From contig NC_011830.1 in NCBI RefSeq assembly GCF_000021925.1, positions 2,756,001 through 2,820,000 of the forward strand: DNA of 64,000 nucleotides. Direction: 5' to 3'. This document shows, one piece after another, positions 9,353 to 18,099 of this stretch. The notes beneath the pieces were generated by a model. It was not told the DNA's origin. It saw nothing but the letters and a program-made list of their open reading frames with translations, and made no database searches. Both the position numbers and the translations under genes were made by a program. Position 1 is the stretch's first letter, and each line of letters starts with the position of its first letter. The DNA is from Desulfitobacterium hafniense DCB-2 (GTDB taxonomy: Bacteria; Bacillota; Desulfitobacteriia; Desulfitobacteriales; Desulfitobacteriaceae).

Positions 9353-9402
9353 CCTGAAGGGTGCCGCGGGCTGCTAAGAAGCAGCCCGCGGCACCCTTCA
9401 GG
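9353..9402 (+). repeat. Perfect 23-bp inverted repeat after the DUF3786 gene
   Basis: The arms starting cctgaagggtgccgcg and ending cggcacccttcagg pair perfectly over 23 bp around a 4-base loop (aaga). No T-run follows, so it is not a standard intrinsic terminator; it may still stop or stabilise the transcript. Confidence 0.8.
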
Positions 9403-9701
9403 CTTGCACGGAGAGATATCAGAAAAAATAATATTTTATTAATATTTAGCAATAAACTGTTAATATCTATGTGATAATATACACAATATAGTAACGAATA
9501 ATCTACTATAGGGCTGAGAGGCGGAAAGGAGGTTAAAGGCAAGCATTAGTGGAGAGATAAAAGCAAAAGGATTCACAAGTACAAGCAAAACGGAGGCTAC
9601 AGAAGAGAATCTTCCCCAGCGAAAGGGGGCTCAGGGAAGCGCGGATGGATAACATCAGACTCAGAAACTAAAAAATTTAAGGGCGAAGCGGAGGTAGGAA
9701 A
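9403..9701 (+). promoter_or_regulatory. Structured leader before the molybdoenzyme; possible Moco-type riboswitch
   Basis: A gene-free stretch of 299 bases. The first 80 are AT-rich and suit a promoter. From about 9510 it becomes purine- and GC-rich, with several short hairpins: gaaga/tcttc near 9605-9617 and cccc/gggg around agcgaaa near 9617-9630, plus ggaggttaaaggc and ggaggctac segments. Long structured leaders ahead of molybdopterin enzymes are often Moco riboswitches in this group of bacteria. I cannot fold or match it to the covariance model here, so the riboswitch identity is a guess; the structured leader is what the sequence shows. Confidence 0.35.
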
Positions 9702-12086
9702 ATGGTAAATAAAGATTTCAAGGTCAGTCGCCGCTCCTTTTTGAAATGGAGCGCAGCTGTTGCCGGCTCATCGACACTGGTGGGATGCATGCCCCTAACT
9801 TCGGGAGCAGGAGCTGAACCGGCAGTTGCTCAAGCCGGAAACCGTCATCTTGATGCGGAAATAAAGCCTTCGATATGTTGGCATAATTGCGGCGGGCGCT
9901 GTCAGATTAAAGCCCAGGTGAAGGACGGTGTTGTCCTGAGTTTTGTGACGGACAATGAGGGACCGGATACTCCGGATAATCTTCAGGCCAGGGCTTGTTT
10001 GAAAGGGAGATCCCAGCGTCAGCGCCTCTATCATCCGGATCGGCTGAAATACCCCATGAAACGAGTGGGGGAGCGGGGAGCCGGGCAATGGGAGAAGATC
10101 TCCTGGGAAGAGGCTCTGGATACCACAGCTTCTGAGTTAAAACGTATTATCAATCAATATGGCAATGAATCGGTATATTTTATTTATGCTTCAGGGGTAG
10201 GTGGGGCATTTAACCAAAGCTATGTAGGGGGAGCATCTGCGAGACTTCTTAATGCACTGGGAGGATATCTGAGCTTTTATGGCAACTACAGCCAGGCCAA
10301 TTATATGTATGCCATTCCTTATATGTTTGGAGCCGGTTATGGAGGAAGCTCACCCACCAGTTTTTCAGATGCCCAGCTGATCGTGATGTTCGGCGATAAT
10401 CCCGCCAGCACAAGAGTGGGTGGTCTTAATTCAACATACTATCTCAAATTAGCGAAAGAAAACGGAACCAAAGTTATTGTCATCGATCCCCGTCACAGTG
10501 ATACGGTAGGCACCTTTGCCGACCAGTGGATTCCTATTCGTCCGACCACTGATGCGGCACTTGTGGCAGGCCTTGCTTATGTCATACTGACAGAGGAGCT
10601 TCATGATCAAGCCTTTCTGGACAAGTATTGTATAGGTTTTGATGAAGAGCACATGCCTGAGGGAGTTCCGGCAGGAAATTCCTATAAGAGCTACTTGCTG
10701 GGAGTCAGCGATGGACAGCCGAAAACTCCGCAATGGGCATCGGAAATCACAGGTGTTCCTGTAGAAACGATTATACAATTGGCCAGAGAGATTGCCGGTG
10801 CCAAGCCCTGCTTTATTCTGCAGGGACGGGGCATGCAGCGCCATGCCAACGGAGAATTCCAGGCTCTTTCTGTTCCTCTTTTAGCCCTGATGACAGGGAA
10901 TATGGGCAAACTCGGCGCTAATCCCGGTATGTATGAAGGCTTTACTTCCGTAAAAATGGGGGCATACCCTGCAGGAACAAATCCAATACAAACCAAAGTA
11001 TCCTTCTTTATGTTTACCGATGCCATTGAAAAAGGAGGCAACCACACCAAAGAAAATGGTGGCCTGCAAGGTGCGGACCGGTTGCAGCATGGCATCAAGT
11101 TTATCTGGAATTATGGCGGCAATGCCTTGATCAATCAGCATTCCGATACCGGACGGACCACCGAGTTATTGAAAGATACATCGAAATGCGAATTTATCCT
11201 GGGCATTGAGAATTTTATGACCCCCAGTATGGAGTATGCCGATATCATCCTCCCCGATATCACACAATTTGAGCAGGAGGATATCGTCACCCGGGCTTTG
11301 GGACAAGGGCTTGCCCTGTATGGGCAAAAATTGGTGGACCCTTTGTATGAGTGCAAGGGTGTTTATGAAATCTGCACAGAACTGGCCAAACGCCTGGGCG
11401 TCCTTGATAAATTTGATGAAGGAAAAAGCCAGGAGCAATATTTGCGCGAATGTGTCGCTGTGGCTCAGGCGGCTCATCCCGACTTCCCGTCTTTCGAAGC
11501 ATTCCGGGAAAAGGGCATTTATAAGACGAAACCTAAGAAAGTTATTGCTTATCAAGCCTTTGTGGAGGATCCGGAAAAGAACCCGCTGCAAACTCCCTCC
11601 GGAAAGGTGGAGATTTTCTCCAAAACTCTCTACGATATGAATAATCCGGAGAGAATACCGGCTGTTCCTAAATATGTAGCTGTTGCAGAAGGTCCGAAAG
11701 GCGCTCTGAAAGAAAAATATCCCCTGCAATGCATCGGCCATCACAGCAAACGCCGTGTCCATTCCACCTTTGATAATCTGCCCTGGATGGAGGAAGCGGA
11801 GCCTCAGAAGCTATGGCTCAACCCTCAGGACGCCGCGGCGAGAGGAATTGAAGATGACGATACGGTCAAGATCTTTAACGATCGAGGGACGGTAAAAGTC
11901 AAAGTGAAGGTTACTCCCCGTCTCATCCCAGGGGTATGCTCTCTTCCTCAAGGAGCTTGGTATACCCCTGATGCTCAGGGCGTGGATACCAGAGGATGTA
12001 TCAACACCTTGACCACTTGGGAGCCCACCGCTCTGGCCTGGGGCAATCCTCAGCATACGAATTTAGTCCAAGTAGAGAAAGCGTAG
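9702..12086 (+). CDS. Molybdopterin oxidoreductase catalytic subunit, DmsA-like
   Basis: 794-residue catalytic subunit of a DMSO-reductase-family enzyme, exported by the Tat system: residues 9-15 are SRRSFLK followed by a hydrophobic stretch. Cysteines 59, 63, 67 and 99 provide the [4Fe-4S] site. The region around YGNYSQANYMY probably contains the serine molybdenum ligand used by DmsA-type enzymes. The C-terminal molybdopterin-dinucleotide binding domain ends at LVQVEKA. It is the first gene of a three-gene operon with an Fe-S subunit and a membrane anchor, so it should reduce an external acceptor (DMSO, an N-oxide or similar) with quinol electrons. The actual substrate is not decidable. ATG 9702 follows GGAGGTAGG. 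Confidence 0.92.
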   Translation: MVNKDFKVSRRSFLKWSAAVAGSSTLVGCMPLTSGAGAEPAVAQAGNRHLDAEIKPSICWHNCGGRCQIKAQVKDGVVLSFVTDNEGPDTPDNLQARACLKGRSQRQRLYHPDRLKYPMKRVGERGAGQWEKISWEEALDTTASELKRIINQYGNESVYFIYASGVGGAFNQSYVGGASARLLNALGGYLSFYGNYSQANYMYAIPYMFGAGYGGSSPTSFSDAQLIVMFGDNPASTRVGGLNSTYYLKLAKENGTKVIVIDPRHSDTVGTFADQWIPIRPTTDAALVAGLAYVILTEELHDQAFLDKYCIGFDEEHMPEGVPAGNSYKSYLLGVSDGQPKTPQWASEITGVPVETIIQLAREIAGAKPCFILQGRGMQRHANGEFQALSVPLLALMTGNMGKLGANPGMYEGFTSVKMGAYPAGTNPIQTKVSFFMFTDAIEKGGNHTKENGGLQGADRLQHGIKFIWNYGGNALINQHSDTGRTTELLKDTSKCEFILGIENFMTPSMEYADIILPDITQFEQEDIVTRALGQGLALYGQKLVDPLYECKGVYEICTELAKRLGVLDKFDEGKSQEQYLRECVAVAQAAHPDFPSFEAFREKGIYKTKPKKVIAYQAFVEDPEKNPLQTPSGKVEIFSKTLYDMNNPERIPAVPKYVAVAEGPKGALKEKYPLQCIGHHSKRRVHSTFDNLPWMEEAEPQKLWLNPQDAAARGIEDDDTVKIFNDRGTVKVKVKVTPRLIPGVCSLPQGAWYTPDAQGVDTRGCINTLTTWEPTALAWGNPQHTNLVQVEKA

Positions 12087-12098
12087 GAGGTGATGGGG

Positions 12099-12671
12099 AT
12101 GGCAAATCAATACGGTTTTTATGTAGATCAGCACAATTGCATTGGCTGTTTTACCTGTCAGATTGCCTGTAAGGATAAAAATGATTTGGCAGACGGCTTG
12201 CGCTGGAGAAAGGTTCATGAATTTACCGGCGGCTCCTGCATCGAAGAAAACGGCGTATTCAAAAGCAATGTCTTTGCTTACTGGCTCTCTCTGGGCTGCA
12301 ATCATTGTGAACATCCTAAATGTGCGGAGAATTGTCCCACCGGCGCCATGTACAAACGGGAGGAAGATGGTATCGTCTTGGTGGATCAGGATAAGTGCAT
12401 AGGCTGCGGTTACTGTACCTGGTCCTGCCCTTATGAAGTGCCCCAGGTTGCCGGAAAGACAGCATCCAAATGCAACTTCTGCATTGATCTGCAAAAGGAA
12501 GGAAAAAATCCGGCCTGTGTCGATGCTTGCATTATGCGGGTATTGAAATTCGGCCCCCTTGATGAACTGCGAGCTGAATATGGAGAAATTGCTCAGGTCA
12601 AAGGGTTGCCCAGTGCCGATATCACCAAACCTTCCTTGGTTATTACGCCCCATAAGGCTGCAATAAAGTAG
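12099..12671 (+). CDS. 4Fe-4S electron-transfer subunit, DmsB-like
   Basis: 190-residue ferredoxin subunit with four Cys clusters: CIGCFTCQIACK near the N-terminus, CNHCEHPKCAENCP, CIGCGYCTWSCP and a final Cys group CNFC...CVDAC. It passes electrons from the membrane anchor to the molybdenum subunit. Start ATG 12099 is preferred over GTG 12090 and ATG 12093, which lie too close to the AGGAGG at 12085-12090. Twelve bases separate it from the upstream stop. Confidence 0.92.
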   Translation: MANQYGFYVDQHNCIGCFTCQIACKDKNDLADGLRWRKVHEFTGGSCIEENGVFKSNVFAYWLSLGCNHCEHPKCAENCPTGAMYKREEDGIVLVDQDKCIGCGYCTWSCPYEVPQVAGKTASKCNFCIDLQKEGKNPACVDACIMRVLKFGPLDELRAEYGEIAQVKGLPSADITKPSLVITPHKAAIK

Positions 12672-12687
12672 AAGGGAGAGCTTCACC

Positions 12688-13515
12688 ATGAAAGAAATGC
12701 CATTGATCATCTTTACCCTGAGTATGCAAGCGGCTGTGGGAGCAGTCCTGTGGGCAATATTTCTCCGGCTTCGGGACAAAGAAGCCTCCGCTTATCAGAC
12801 CAATACCTTATGTGCATTAATCCTGAGTGCAGTGGGCATCATCGCTTCGCTGCTTCACTTAGGGAAACCTTTCTTAGCCCTGACCAGTATGTCCAATTTC
12901 ATGGGGTCCTGGCTGAGCAGGGAGATTTTCTTCAGCGGCGGCTTCTTTGTACTGCTGGCGGTCTTTTGGTGGCTGGAACGGTCCCATAAAGCCCATTCCC
13001 TTAAAGAAACAGCCGGGTATTTAGCCTGCTTATCAGGTTTGGCCGCCGTATTCGCCATGGCTAAACTTTATATGGAGACGATCATCCCGGCCTGGCAAAG
13101 TGCCAACACCTTGGTTGATTTTTATGCTACCACCCTGGTTCTGGGGGCCATCGTCTTCTATGTGTCCAGCGGACAAAAAGGCAGGGAAAAGCTCCCCAGG
13201 CTTGAGCTTTTCGTTCTCGGCATCGTCCTGGTGCAAATCGCTTTTCTTCCCAACTATGTTGCCGGCTTAGGGGCAATGGCAGGGGCCGGCCAGGAAAGTG
13301 CCGCCTTGCTGGCCGGTGGTTACAGCGCTGCCGTTTTCCTGCGTTGGCTGCTGATGTTGGGCGGGGTTTTCCTTTTCCTTATTTCACGCACAGGAAAATT
13401 CATCAATCAAAAGGGCTTTTTATATACAGCGGTGGGGATCTTAATCGTCGGAGAAATTATGGGGAGGTATCTTTTCTATACCTCCGGCATTCCCATTGGC
13501 TTAGGCATACTCTAA
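12688..13515 (+). CDS. Membrane anchor subunit, DmsC-like
   Basis: 275-residue protein with about eight hydrophobic helices and the DmsC-type N-terminus (LIIFTLSMQAAVGAVL) and HLGKP motif near residue 58. It anchors the DmsAB pair and oxidises menaquinol. It is the last gene of the operon. SD GGGAG is eight bases before ATG 12688. Confidence 0.9.
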   Translation: MKEMPLIIFTLSMQAAVGAVLWAIFLRLRDKEASAYQTNTLCALILSAVGIIASLLHLGKPFLALTSMSNFMGSWLSREIFFSGGFFVLLAVFWWLERSHKAHSLKETAGYLACLSGLAAVFAMAKLYMETIIPAWQSANTLVDFYATTLVLGAIVFYVSSGQKGREKLPRLELFVLGIVLVQIAFLPNYVAGLGAMAGAGQESAALLAGGYSAAVFLRWLLMLGGVFLFLISRTGKFINQKGFLYTAVGILIVGEIMGRYLFYTSGIPIGLGIL

Positions 13516-13536
13516 ACATCCGGATTGATTAAAATA

Positions 13537-13574
13537 CAAAGGCTTAGAAATGATTGTTCATTTCTAAGCCTTTG
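13537..13574. terminator. Bidirectional hairpin between dmsC-like and ferredoxin genes
   Basis: caaaggcttagaaatga pairs perfectly with tcatttctaagcctttg around ttgt. It lies between two convergent genes and can end both transcripts. Confidence 0.75.
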
Positions 13575-13595
13575 TCATGTGGAATCCTTCTTATT

Positions 13596-13781
13596 TTATT
13601 CCAAAATGATGACATTAACAGGACACATATCGGCAGCTTCCTTGGCACTCTCTTCCAGTTCCGCTGGAACAGGATTAACATAAGCCTCAGCCAGTCCGTC
13701 ATCATTCATCCGAAAGATCTCCGGGCATACAGCTTCGCAGGAGCCACAACCAATGCAGTCAGATTCTACAGTTGCATACAT
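13596..13781 (-). CDS. [4Fe-4S] ferredoxin
   Basis: 61-residue ferredoxin. The N-terminal motif CIGCGSCEAVCP and a late CP (MCPVNVI) supply the ligands of a single [4Fe-4S] cluster; the middle is acidic, as in ferredoxins of this size class. It is a soluble, low-potential electron carrier. GGGAGGGG stands upstream of ATG 13781. It is transcribed away from the methyltransferase cluster, sharing its promoter region; it could supply electrons for corrinoid reactivation there, but this is inference. Confidence 0.93.
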   Translation of the reverse strand: MYATVESDCIGCGSCEAVCPEIFRMNDDGLAEAYVNPVPAELEESAKEAADMCPVNVIILE

Positions 13782-13932
13782 GATAATTCCCCTCCCTTTC
13801 TATGTACTTGCCTACATTGTAACAGAATAGTGCAGAATTTGGCAGTATTTTTTTCTTGAAGAATTTTGTCGTTTTGAAGGATATTAATTGTCTTTACAAT
13901 TGCGAAGATTTGGTTTACTCTTGGAATAGAAG

Positions 13933-13944
13933 TATACTAGTATA
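13933..13944. promoter_or_regulatory. Palindromic operator candidate for the methyltransferase cluster
   Basis: TATACTAGTATA is a perfect 12-bp palindrome, followed closely by a half-similar tatact at 13951. It lies 30 bases before the first corrinoid gene, in the expected promoter. HutC-type GntR repressors bind GT-N-TA-N-AC palindromes, and such a regulator is encoded at 16679. Confidence 0.5.
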
Positions 13945-13973
13945 TACAACTATACTAAAAGGAGGTCTTTATT

Positions 13974-14594
13974 TTGAGCGGTGAATTAGCGAAAAAACTG
14001 GGAGCACTGGATGAGGATGCCGTCTTGGCGGGAGTACAGGCGTTAAAGGAACAAGGCGTTCCTGGGCTGGATATCATTCAGGAGCTGCAGGAAGGCATGC
14101 AGGCGGTTGGTCAAAAGTATGAAGCGAAAGAGTATTTTCTCTCTGAATTGATTATGTCGGCTGAAATTTTCAATGAAGCGATCAGTGCACTGGGTGATTT
14201 ATCCGGAACAGAGCAATCTCATTTAGGAAATTTCGTCTTGGGCACAATCTATGGCGATATCCACGACATCGGGAAAAACATTGTCAGCACGGTTTTAAAA
14301 TGCAATGGCTTTAACGTGATTGATCTTGGCGTTGATGTACCTACTGAAAAATTTATCGAAGGGATCAAAGAATATAAGCCAAAGGTCATCGGGTTCTCCT
14401 GTTTGCTTACGACTGCCTTTGATAATATAAAGGCGGCCATCGAAGAGATTGAAAAAGCCGGCCTCAGGAATGAGCTGAGAATTCTTATCGGCGGCGGTCC
14501 TGTTGACCAATCGGTATGTGATTATGTAAAGGCGGATGCGGTCTGCAGGAGTGCTCAGGAAGCAGTGGAAGTCGCTCAAAAATTCTCAGCTTAA
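13974..14594 (+). CDS. Corrinoid protein of a methyltransferase system
   Basis: 206-residue methyl-carrying corrinoid protein of the MtaC/MtbC/MtvC type. It has an N-terminal helical cap with LIMSAEIFNEA, then the B12-binding domain with the lower-ligand histidine motif DIHDIGKN (about residues 94-101) and the later IGFSCLLTT and GGGPV segments. The methyl group is carried between a substrate-side methyltransferase and tetrahydrofolate. TTG start at 13974 is set by AGGAGGT ten bases upstream. First gene of the cluster. Confidence 0.93.
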   Translation: MSGELAKKLGALDEDAVLAGVQALKEQGVPGLDIIQELQEGMQAVGQKYEAKEYFLSELIMSAEIFNEAISALGDLSGTEQSHLGNFVLGTIYGDIHDIGKNIVSTVLKCNGFNVIDLGVDVPTEKFIEGIKEYKPKVIGFSCLLTTAFDNIKAAIEEIEKAGLRNELRILIGGGPVDQSVCDYVKADAVCRSAQEAVEVAQKFSA

Positions 14595-14652
14595 AATCAG
14601 CCTGGAATCAGCCATTCTATAGTGCATGGTGATCAGAAGAGGAGGCACTGGG

Positions 14653-15456
14653 ATGCTCATTGTCGGAGAATTGATCAATACCAGTCGTACAGAAATCAAA
14701 ACTGCTGTCTTAAACAGGGATGCCGAAACCATTCAGCAGGTGGCTAAGGCCCAAGAGGCAGCTGGAGCAACCTACCTTGATGTGAATTGCGGAAATTTAG
14801 TGGAACAGGAAATCGCCGCTATGGGCTGGCTTGTGGATACTATTCAGGAGGTATCGGCCTTACCCTTGAGTATCGACAGCCCCAACCCCGCAGCTTTAAG
14901 TGAAGGTCTGCAAAGAGCCCGGCATGGACAGCCCATGATCAACTCAATTTCCAATGAAACTGCCCGCTGGCAGGCTGTATTGCCCCTGGTTTTGGAATAC
15001 AGGACCAAGATCATTGCCCTCTGCATTGAAGATTCAGGAATGCCGAAAGGGCTGGAAGATCGGTTGAGAATTGCCGATAGTGTTATTAATCGGCTTGTTC
15101 AGGCTGGAGTGCCCCTGGAAGCTATTTATATAGACCCCTTGGTGACTCCTATAAGCACGGATCAAAAAACCGGCAAAATACTTTTAAAGGTTATTCGAAC
15201 TATTATGGAGGGTTATCCAGGCGTTCACACCATTTGTGGATTAAGCAATATCTCTTATGGATTACCTGCCCGCAAAGTTCTCAATCGTCTCTTCATGGTC
15301 CAAACCATGAGTGCGGGTATGGATAGTTATATTCTTAATCCTACGGACAAAGGAATGTTAGGCTCACTGAAAGGCTCAATGGCCTTGCTTGGACTGGATA
15401 GGCATTGCCGGGCCTACAATAACGCCTATCGGGAAGGGTTATATGATCACGCCTAG
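14653..15456 (+). CDS. Methyltetrahydrofolate:corrinoid methyltransferase, MtrH/MtvA type
   Basis: 267-residue pterin-binding TIM-barrel protein. It begins with MLIVGELINTSR, and has DVNCG, LSIDSPNP and NSISNE motifs shared with methyltetrahydrofolate-dependent methyltransferases such as AcsE and the MT-II proteins of demethylase systems. It should move the methyl group from the corrinoid protein to tetrahydrofolate. ATG 14653 with GAGGAGG upstream is preferred over 14626. It lies between the corrinoid gene and the UroD-like gene. Confidence 0.9.
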   Translation: MLIVGELINTSRTEIKTAVLNRDAETIQQVAKAQEAAGATYLDVNCGNLVEQEIAAMGWLVDTIQEVSALPLSIDSPNPAALSEGLQRARHGQPMINSISNETARWQAVLPLVLEYRTKIIALCIEDSGMPKGLEDRLRIADSVINRLVQAGVPLEAIYIDPLVTPISTDQKTGKILLKVIRTIMEGYPGVHTICGLSNISYGLPARKVLNRLFMVQTMSAGMDSYILNPTDKGMLGSLKGSMALLGLDRHCRAYNNAYREGLYDHA

Positions 15457-15494
15457 GTTACTCAGGAAAGAAGTAAAAGTTAGGAGTGAAACTC

Positions 15495-16610
15495 ATGTCA
15501 AACAGTCAGTTATATAAGGAACGGAAAGAAAGAATAGCGAAAGCCGTGGCTCTCGGGAAAACGGATCGGACTCCTGTGGTGCTCGAATTTGCAGCCTTTG
15601 CAGCCCGGGCTCAAACTATGTCGGTGGCTGAATTTATAAGCAGCAGCTTAGTTTCGGCCGAAGCCATGATTAAAACTGTGGAAAAAGTCGGCGGGGCGGA
15701 CGGTGTCGATTATGGAAGCTACTTTAAATATGGGCTGGAAATGGCCTGGCTAAGTAAGATCAAACGGCCGGGAGAGGAACTCCCGGAAAATGAGTTGTGG
15801 CAGGTCGTTGAGGCCGAATTGATGAAGCAGAGTGACTATGATCGGATTGTTGAAGAAGGCTGGCCCAACTGGCTGATGTCCTATGTAACAGAACACTTTG
15901 GTCCTGAATTGCTCCCGCAAATTATGGCTGATGGACAAAATGCCTCCAAGGTGGCCGAGATGTGGAAAGAAGCCGGTATTCCTACCTTGACAGGCGGTGG
16001 GGGTGTAACAACAATCCCCTATGAAATGTTCTGTGGCGGCCGTTCATTTTCTAAATTTGTGCGGGATATGTTTAAAATACCGGACAAGGTGCAGGCTGCC
16101 ATGGATGCCGCTTTACCTTTCATGGCTCCTCAAAGTATAGCAGGGTCTAAACAACTGGGTTCAGAGTATCTCTGGCTGGGGGGCTGGCGGGCAGCCAGTG
16201 AAATGCTGTCTCAGGCCCAATGGGATCGCTTTGTTTTCCCGTATTATGAGAAACTGATTTATGAAATCCTTGACGCCGGAATTACCCCTATTCTTCACTT
16301 TGATTCTGATTGGACCCGGGACTTGGCGCGCTTCAAAGATTTCCCGAAGGGAAAAATCATTCTGGAGCTTGATGGCATGACCGATATCTATAAGGCCAAA
16401 GAAATATTGGGAGATACCATGTGTATTATGGGTGATGTACCCGCGGCCCTGCTTACCCTGGGAACGCCGGATGCTGTTCATAACTACTGCCGGAAATTGA
16501 TCGAAGAAATAGGTCCCACAGGGTTTATCCTCCACCCAGGCTGTGATATTCCTATTGATGCCAAAATAGAAAATGTTCAAGCCATGGTGGCGTCTGTAAC
16601 CTCTAAATAA
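15495..16610 (+). CDS. UroD-like corrinoid methyltransferase (MtaA/MtbA family)
   Basis: 371-residue member of the uroporphyrinogen-decarboxylase fold family that includes zinc methyltransferases of corrinoid systems. Candidate zinc ligands are His in ILHFDSD and His and Cys in ILHPGCDIP near the C-terminus. The context (corrinoid protein, MtrH-like partner, activase) makes heme synthesis unlikely. It is probably the substrate-side methyltransferase I, taking a methyl group from a methoxylated or other methylated donor; the substrate is not visible in the sequence. ATG 15495 follows TAGGAG. Confidence 0.82.
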   Translation: MSNSQLYKERKERIAKAVALGKTDRTPVVLEFAAFAARAQTMSVAEFISSSLVSAEAMIKTVEKVGGADGVDYGSYFKYGLEMAWLSKIKRPGEELPENELWQVVEAELMKQSDYDRIVEEGWPNWLMSYVTEHFGPELLPQIMADGQNASKVAEMWKEAGIPTLTGGGGVTTIPYEMFCGGRSFSKFVRDMFKIPDKVQAAMDAALPFMAPQSIAGSKQLGSEYLWLGGWRAASEMLSQAQWDRFVFPYYEKLIYEILDAGITPILHFDSDWTRDLARFKDFPKGKIILELDGMTDIYKAKEILGDTMCIMGDVPAALLTLGTPDAVHNYCRKLIEEIGPTGFILHPGCDIPIDAKIENVQAMVASVTSK

Positions 16611-16621
16611 TTGATGATACA

Positions 16622-16653
16622 ATAGACAAAGGCAGACTGCTGCCTTTGTCTAT
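16622..16653 (+). repeat. Perfect 14-bp inverted repeat between the UroD-like and gntR genes
   Basis: atagacaaaggcag and ctgcctttgtctat pair around a four-base loop. No T-run follows. It could weaken read-through into the regulator gene. Confidence 0.7.
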
Positions 16654-16678
16654 CATTACCTAAAGGGAGAAGGCTGTT

Positions 16679-17404
16679 ATGAAGACTCGAGAATCCTTTG
16701 TACCGGTTTATTTTCAACTTGCTGAAGACTTAAAAGAAAAGATCCTGGCCGGCGAACTTAAGCCGGGTGATGCTTTGCCTTCAGAGACTCAACTGGGTGA
16801 GCAATACGGAATCAGTAAAATGACCGTGCGCAATGGCCTGAGGCTCTTAGCTCAGGAAGGGCTGATTGAATCCTTCCGCGGTAAGGGGAGCTTTGTTGCT
16901 CACCCGAATCTCAGTGAGCTCATTCTTAATCTTGCCGAACACGGATCGGAAAACCCGCAAGACTATGATTCTAGATTGCTCGCTATCAATGTTATAGCAG
17001 CGGAAGATGGGGTCGCGTTACGCCTTCAGATTAAACCCGGAACCAAACTTATTCAATTTCGCAGGCTGCTCCTTATTGAGGGGGAACCGGTGGCGGTGGA
17101 GAATCGTTATCTGACCTATCAGCGGGGGCAGCCCCTGGTGGAACAGGAAATTAAGTATGCTGATTTTCCTGAAGCTGTTGCCAGGCATACAGGAATCATC
17201 ACCGAAGGCAATCAGGTCACCATTTCCGCCGTATCTTTGCACCAGGCTGAGGCCGAGCTGTTAGAAGCATCTTCCGGAATTCCCGCCTTGAAAGTTGAAC
17301 AATTGGTTTATGGAAGACAAAATACACCCTTAGGATTATCCATTATGATCTGTCATGGCGAAAAATATCATCTGATCGCTTCCACACGGAGTTTTTTTGG
17401 CTAA
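16679..17404 (+). CDS. GntR/HutC-family transcriptional regulator
   Basis: 241-residue repressor-type protein. It has an N-terminal winged helix (PVYFQLAEDLKEKILAGELKPGD, motif ends near residue 30, then LPSETQLGEQYGISKMTVR) and a C-terminal UTRA ligand-binding domain. Embedded in the methyltransferase cluster, it most likely controls it, sensing a substrate or its product. The palindrome at 13933 is a candidate target. GGGAGAAGG precedes ATG 16679. Confidence 0.9.
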   Translation: MKTRESFVPVYFQLAEDLKEKILAGELKPGDALPSETQLGEQYGISKMTVRNGLRLLAQEGLIESFRGKGSFVAHPNLSELILNLAEHGSENPQDYDSRLLAINVIAAEDGVALRLQIKPGTKLIQFRRLLLIEGEPVAVENRYLTYQRGQPLVEQEIKYADFPEAVARHTGIITEGNQVTISAVSLHQAEAELLEASSGIPALKVEQLVYGRQNTPLGLSIMICHGEKYHLIASTRSFFG

Positions 17405-17431
17405 GAAGGACTTCATGTTAGAGGGGAAGGA

Positions 17432-18088
17432 ATGCGTATGGTTGAAAGCATGCTGGTGGCCGCGGTAACCCGTCTCGATGTGGATAAAGTGTTAGCTCTG
17501 GCGGTGTCGGAAATACAAAGCGGCAAAGACTCCATAGAAATTATTGAAGAGACGCGCCAGGGAATGACCCAAGTCGGTCATTTATACGACCAGGGAAAGT
17601 ACTTCCTGGCGGATCTTATGATGTCTGCAGAGATCTTTAAGGATGTCATCAGCCTGGTGTCAGACCAGACTAATGCCATCGCTGTAATCGAACCCTCGGC
17701 GACGATTTTGTTCGGAACCGTCAAAAAAGATATCCATGATATAGGCAAGAATTTAATGATTAGCTTGCTTCGCTTTAATGGGCACAAGGTCATTGACCTG
17801 GGCGTGGATGTGGCTCCGGAAAGATTTGCCGAAGGATGTATTGAACACAGGGCCTCCATCGTCTGTTTATCGGGACTGATCACCCAATCCTATGATTCAA
17901 TGCGCCTGACCGTTCAAGCTCTTGAGAAAATGGGACTAAGACCGGGGGTAAAGGTGGTCATTGGCGGTTTAGTTAATGAACAGGTCAGACAGTATACCAA
18001 GGCAGATTATTGGGTTAAAGATTGCTCAGAAGGAGTAAAACTCTGCTCCTCTCTCTTCAATCTGAAAACACATCAAGAAATATCCTGA
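17432..18088 (+). CDS. Second corrinoid protein of the cluster
   Basis: 218-residue corrinoid protein with the same plan as the one at 13974: helical cap (LMMSAEIFKDV), the cobalt-ligand motif DIHDIGKN (about residues 100-107), then VCLSGLITQS and GGLV. The two differ through most of their length, so this is not a recent copy. It may serve another methyltransferase or a distinct substrate. Alternative start ATG 17438. SD GGGGAAGG. Confidence 0.92.
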   Translation: MRMVESMLVAAVTRLDVDKVLALAVSEIQSGKDSIEIIEETRQGMTQVGHLYDQGKYFLADLMMSAEIFKDVISLVSDQTNAIAVIEPSATILFGTVKKDIHDIGKNLMISLLRFNGHKVIDLGVDVAPERFAEGCIEHRASIVCLSGLITQSYDSMRLTVQALEKMGLRPGVKVVIGGLVNEQVRQYTKADYWVKDCSEGVKLCSSLFNLKTHQEIS

Positions 18089-18099
18089 AGGTGAATTGT

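Noticed and set aside
15495..16610. Uroporphyrinogen decarboxylase of heme synthesis
   Set aside because: The corrinoid neighbours and the C-terminal HPGC motif fit the methyltransferase branch of the family.
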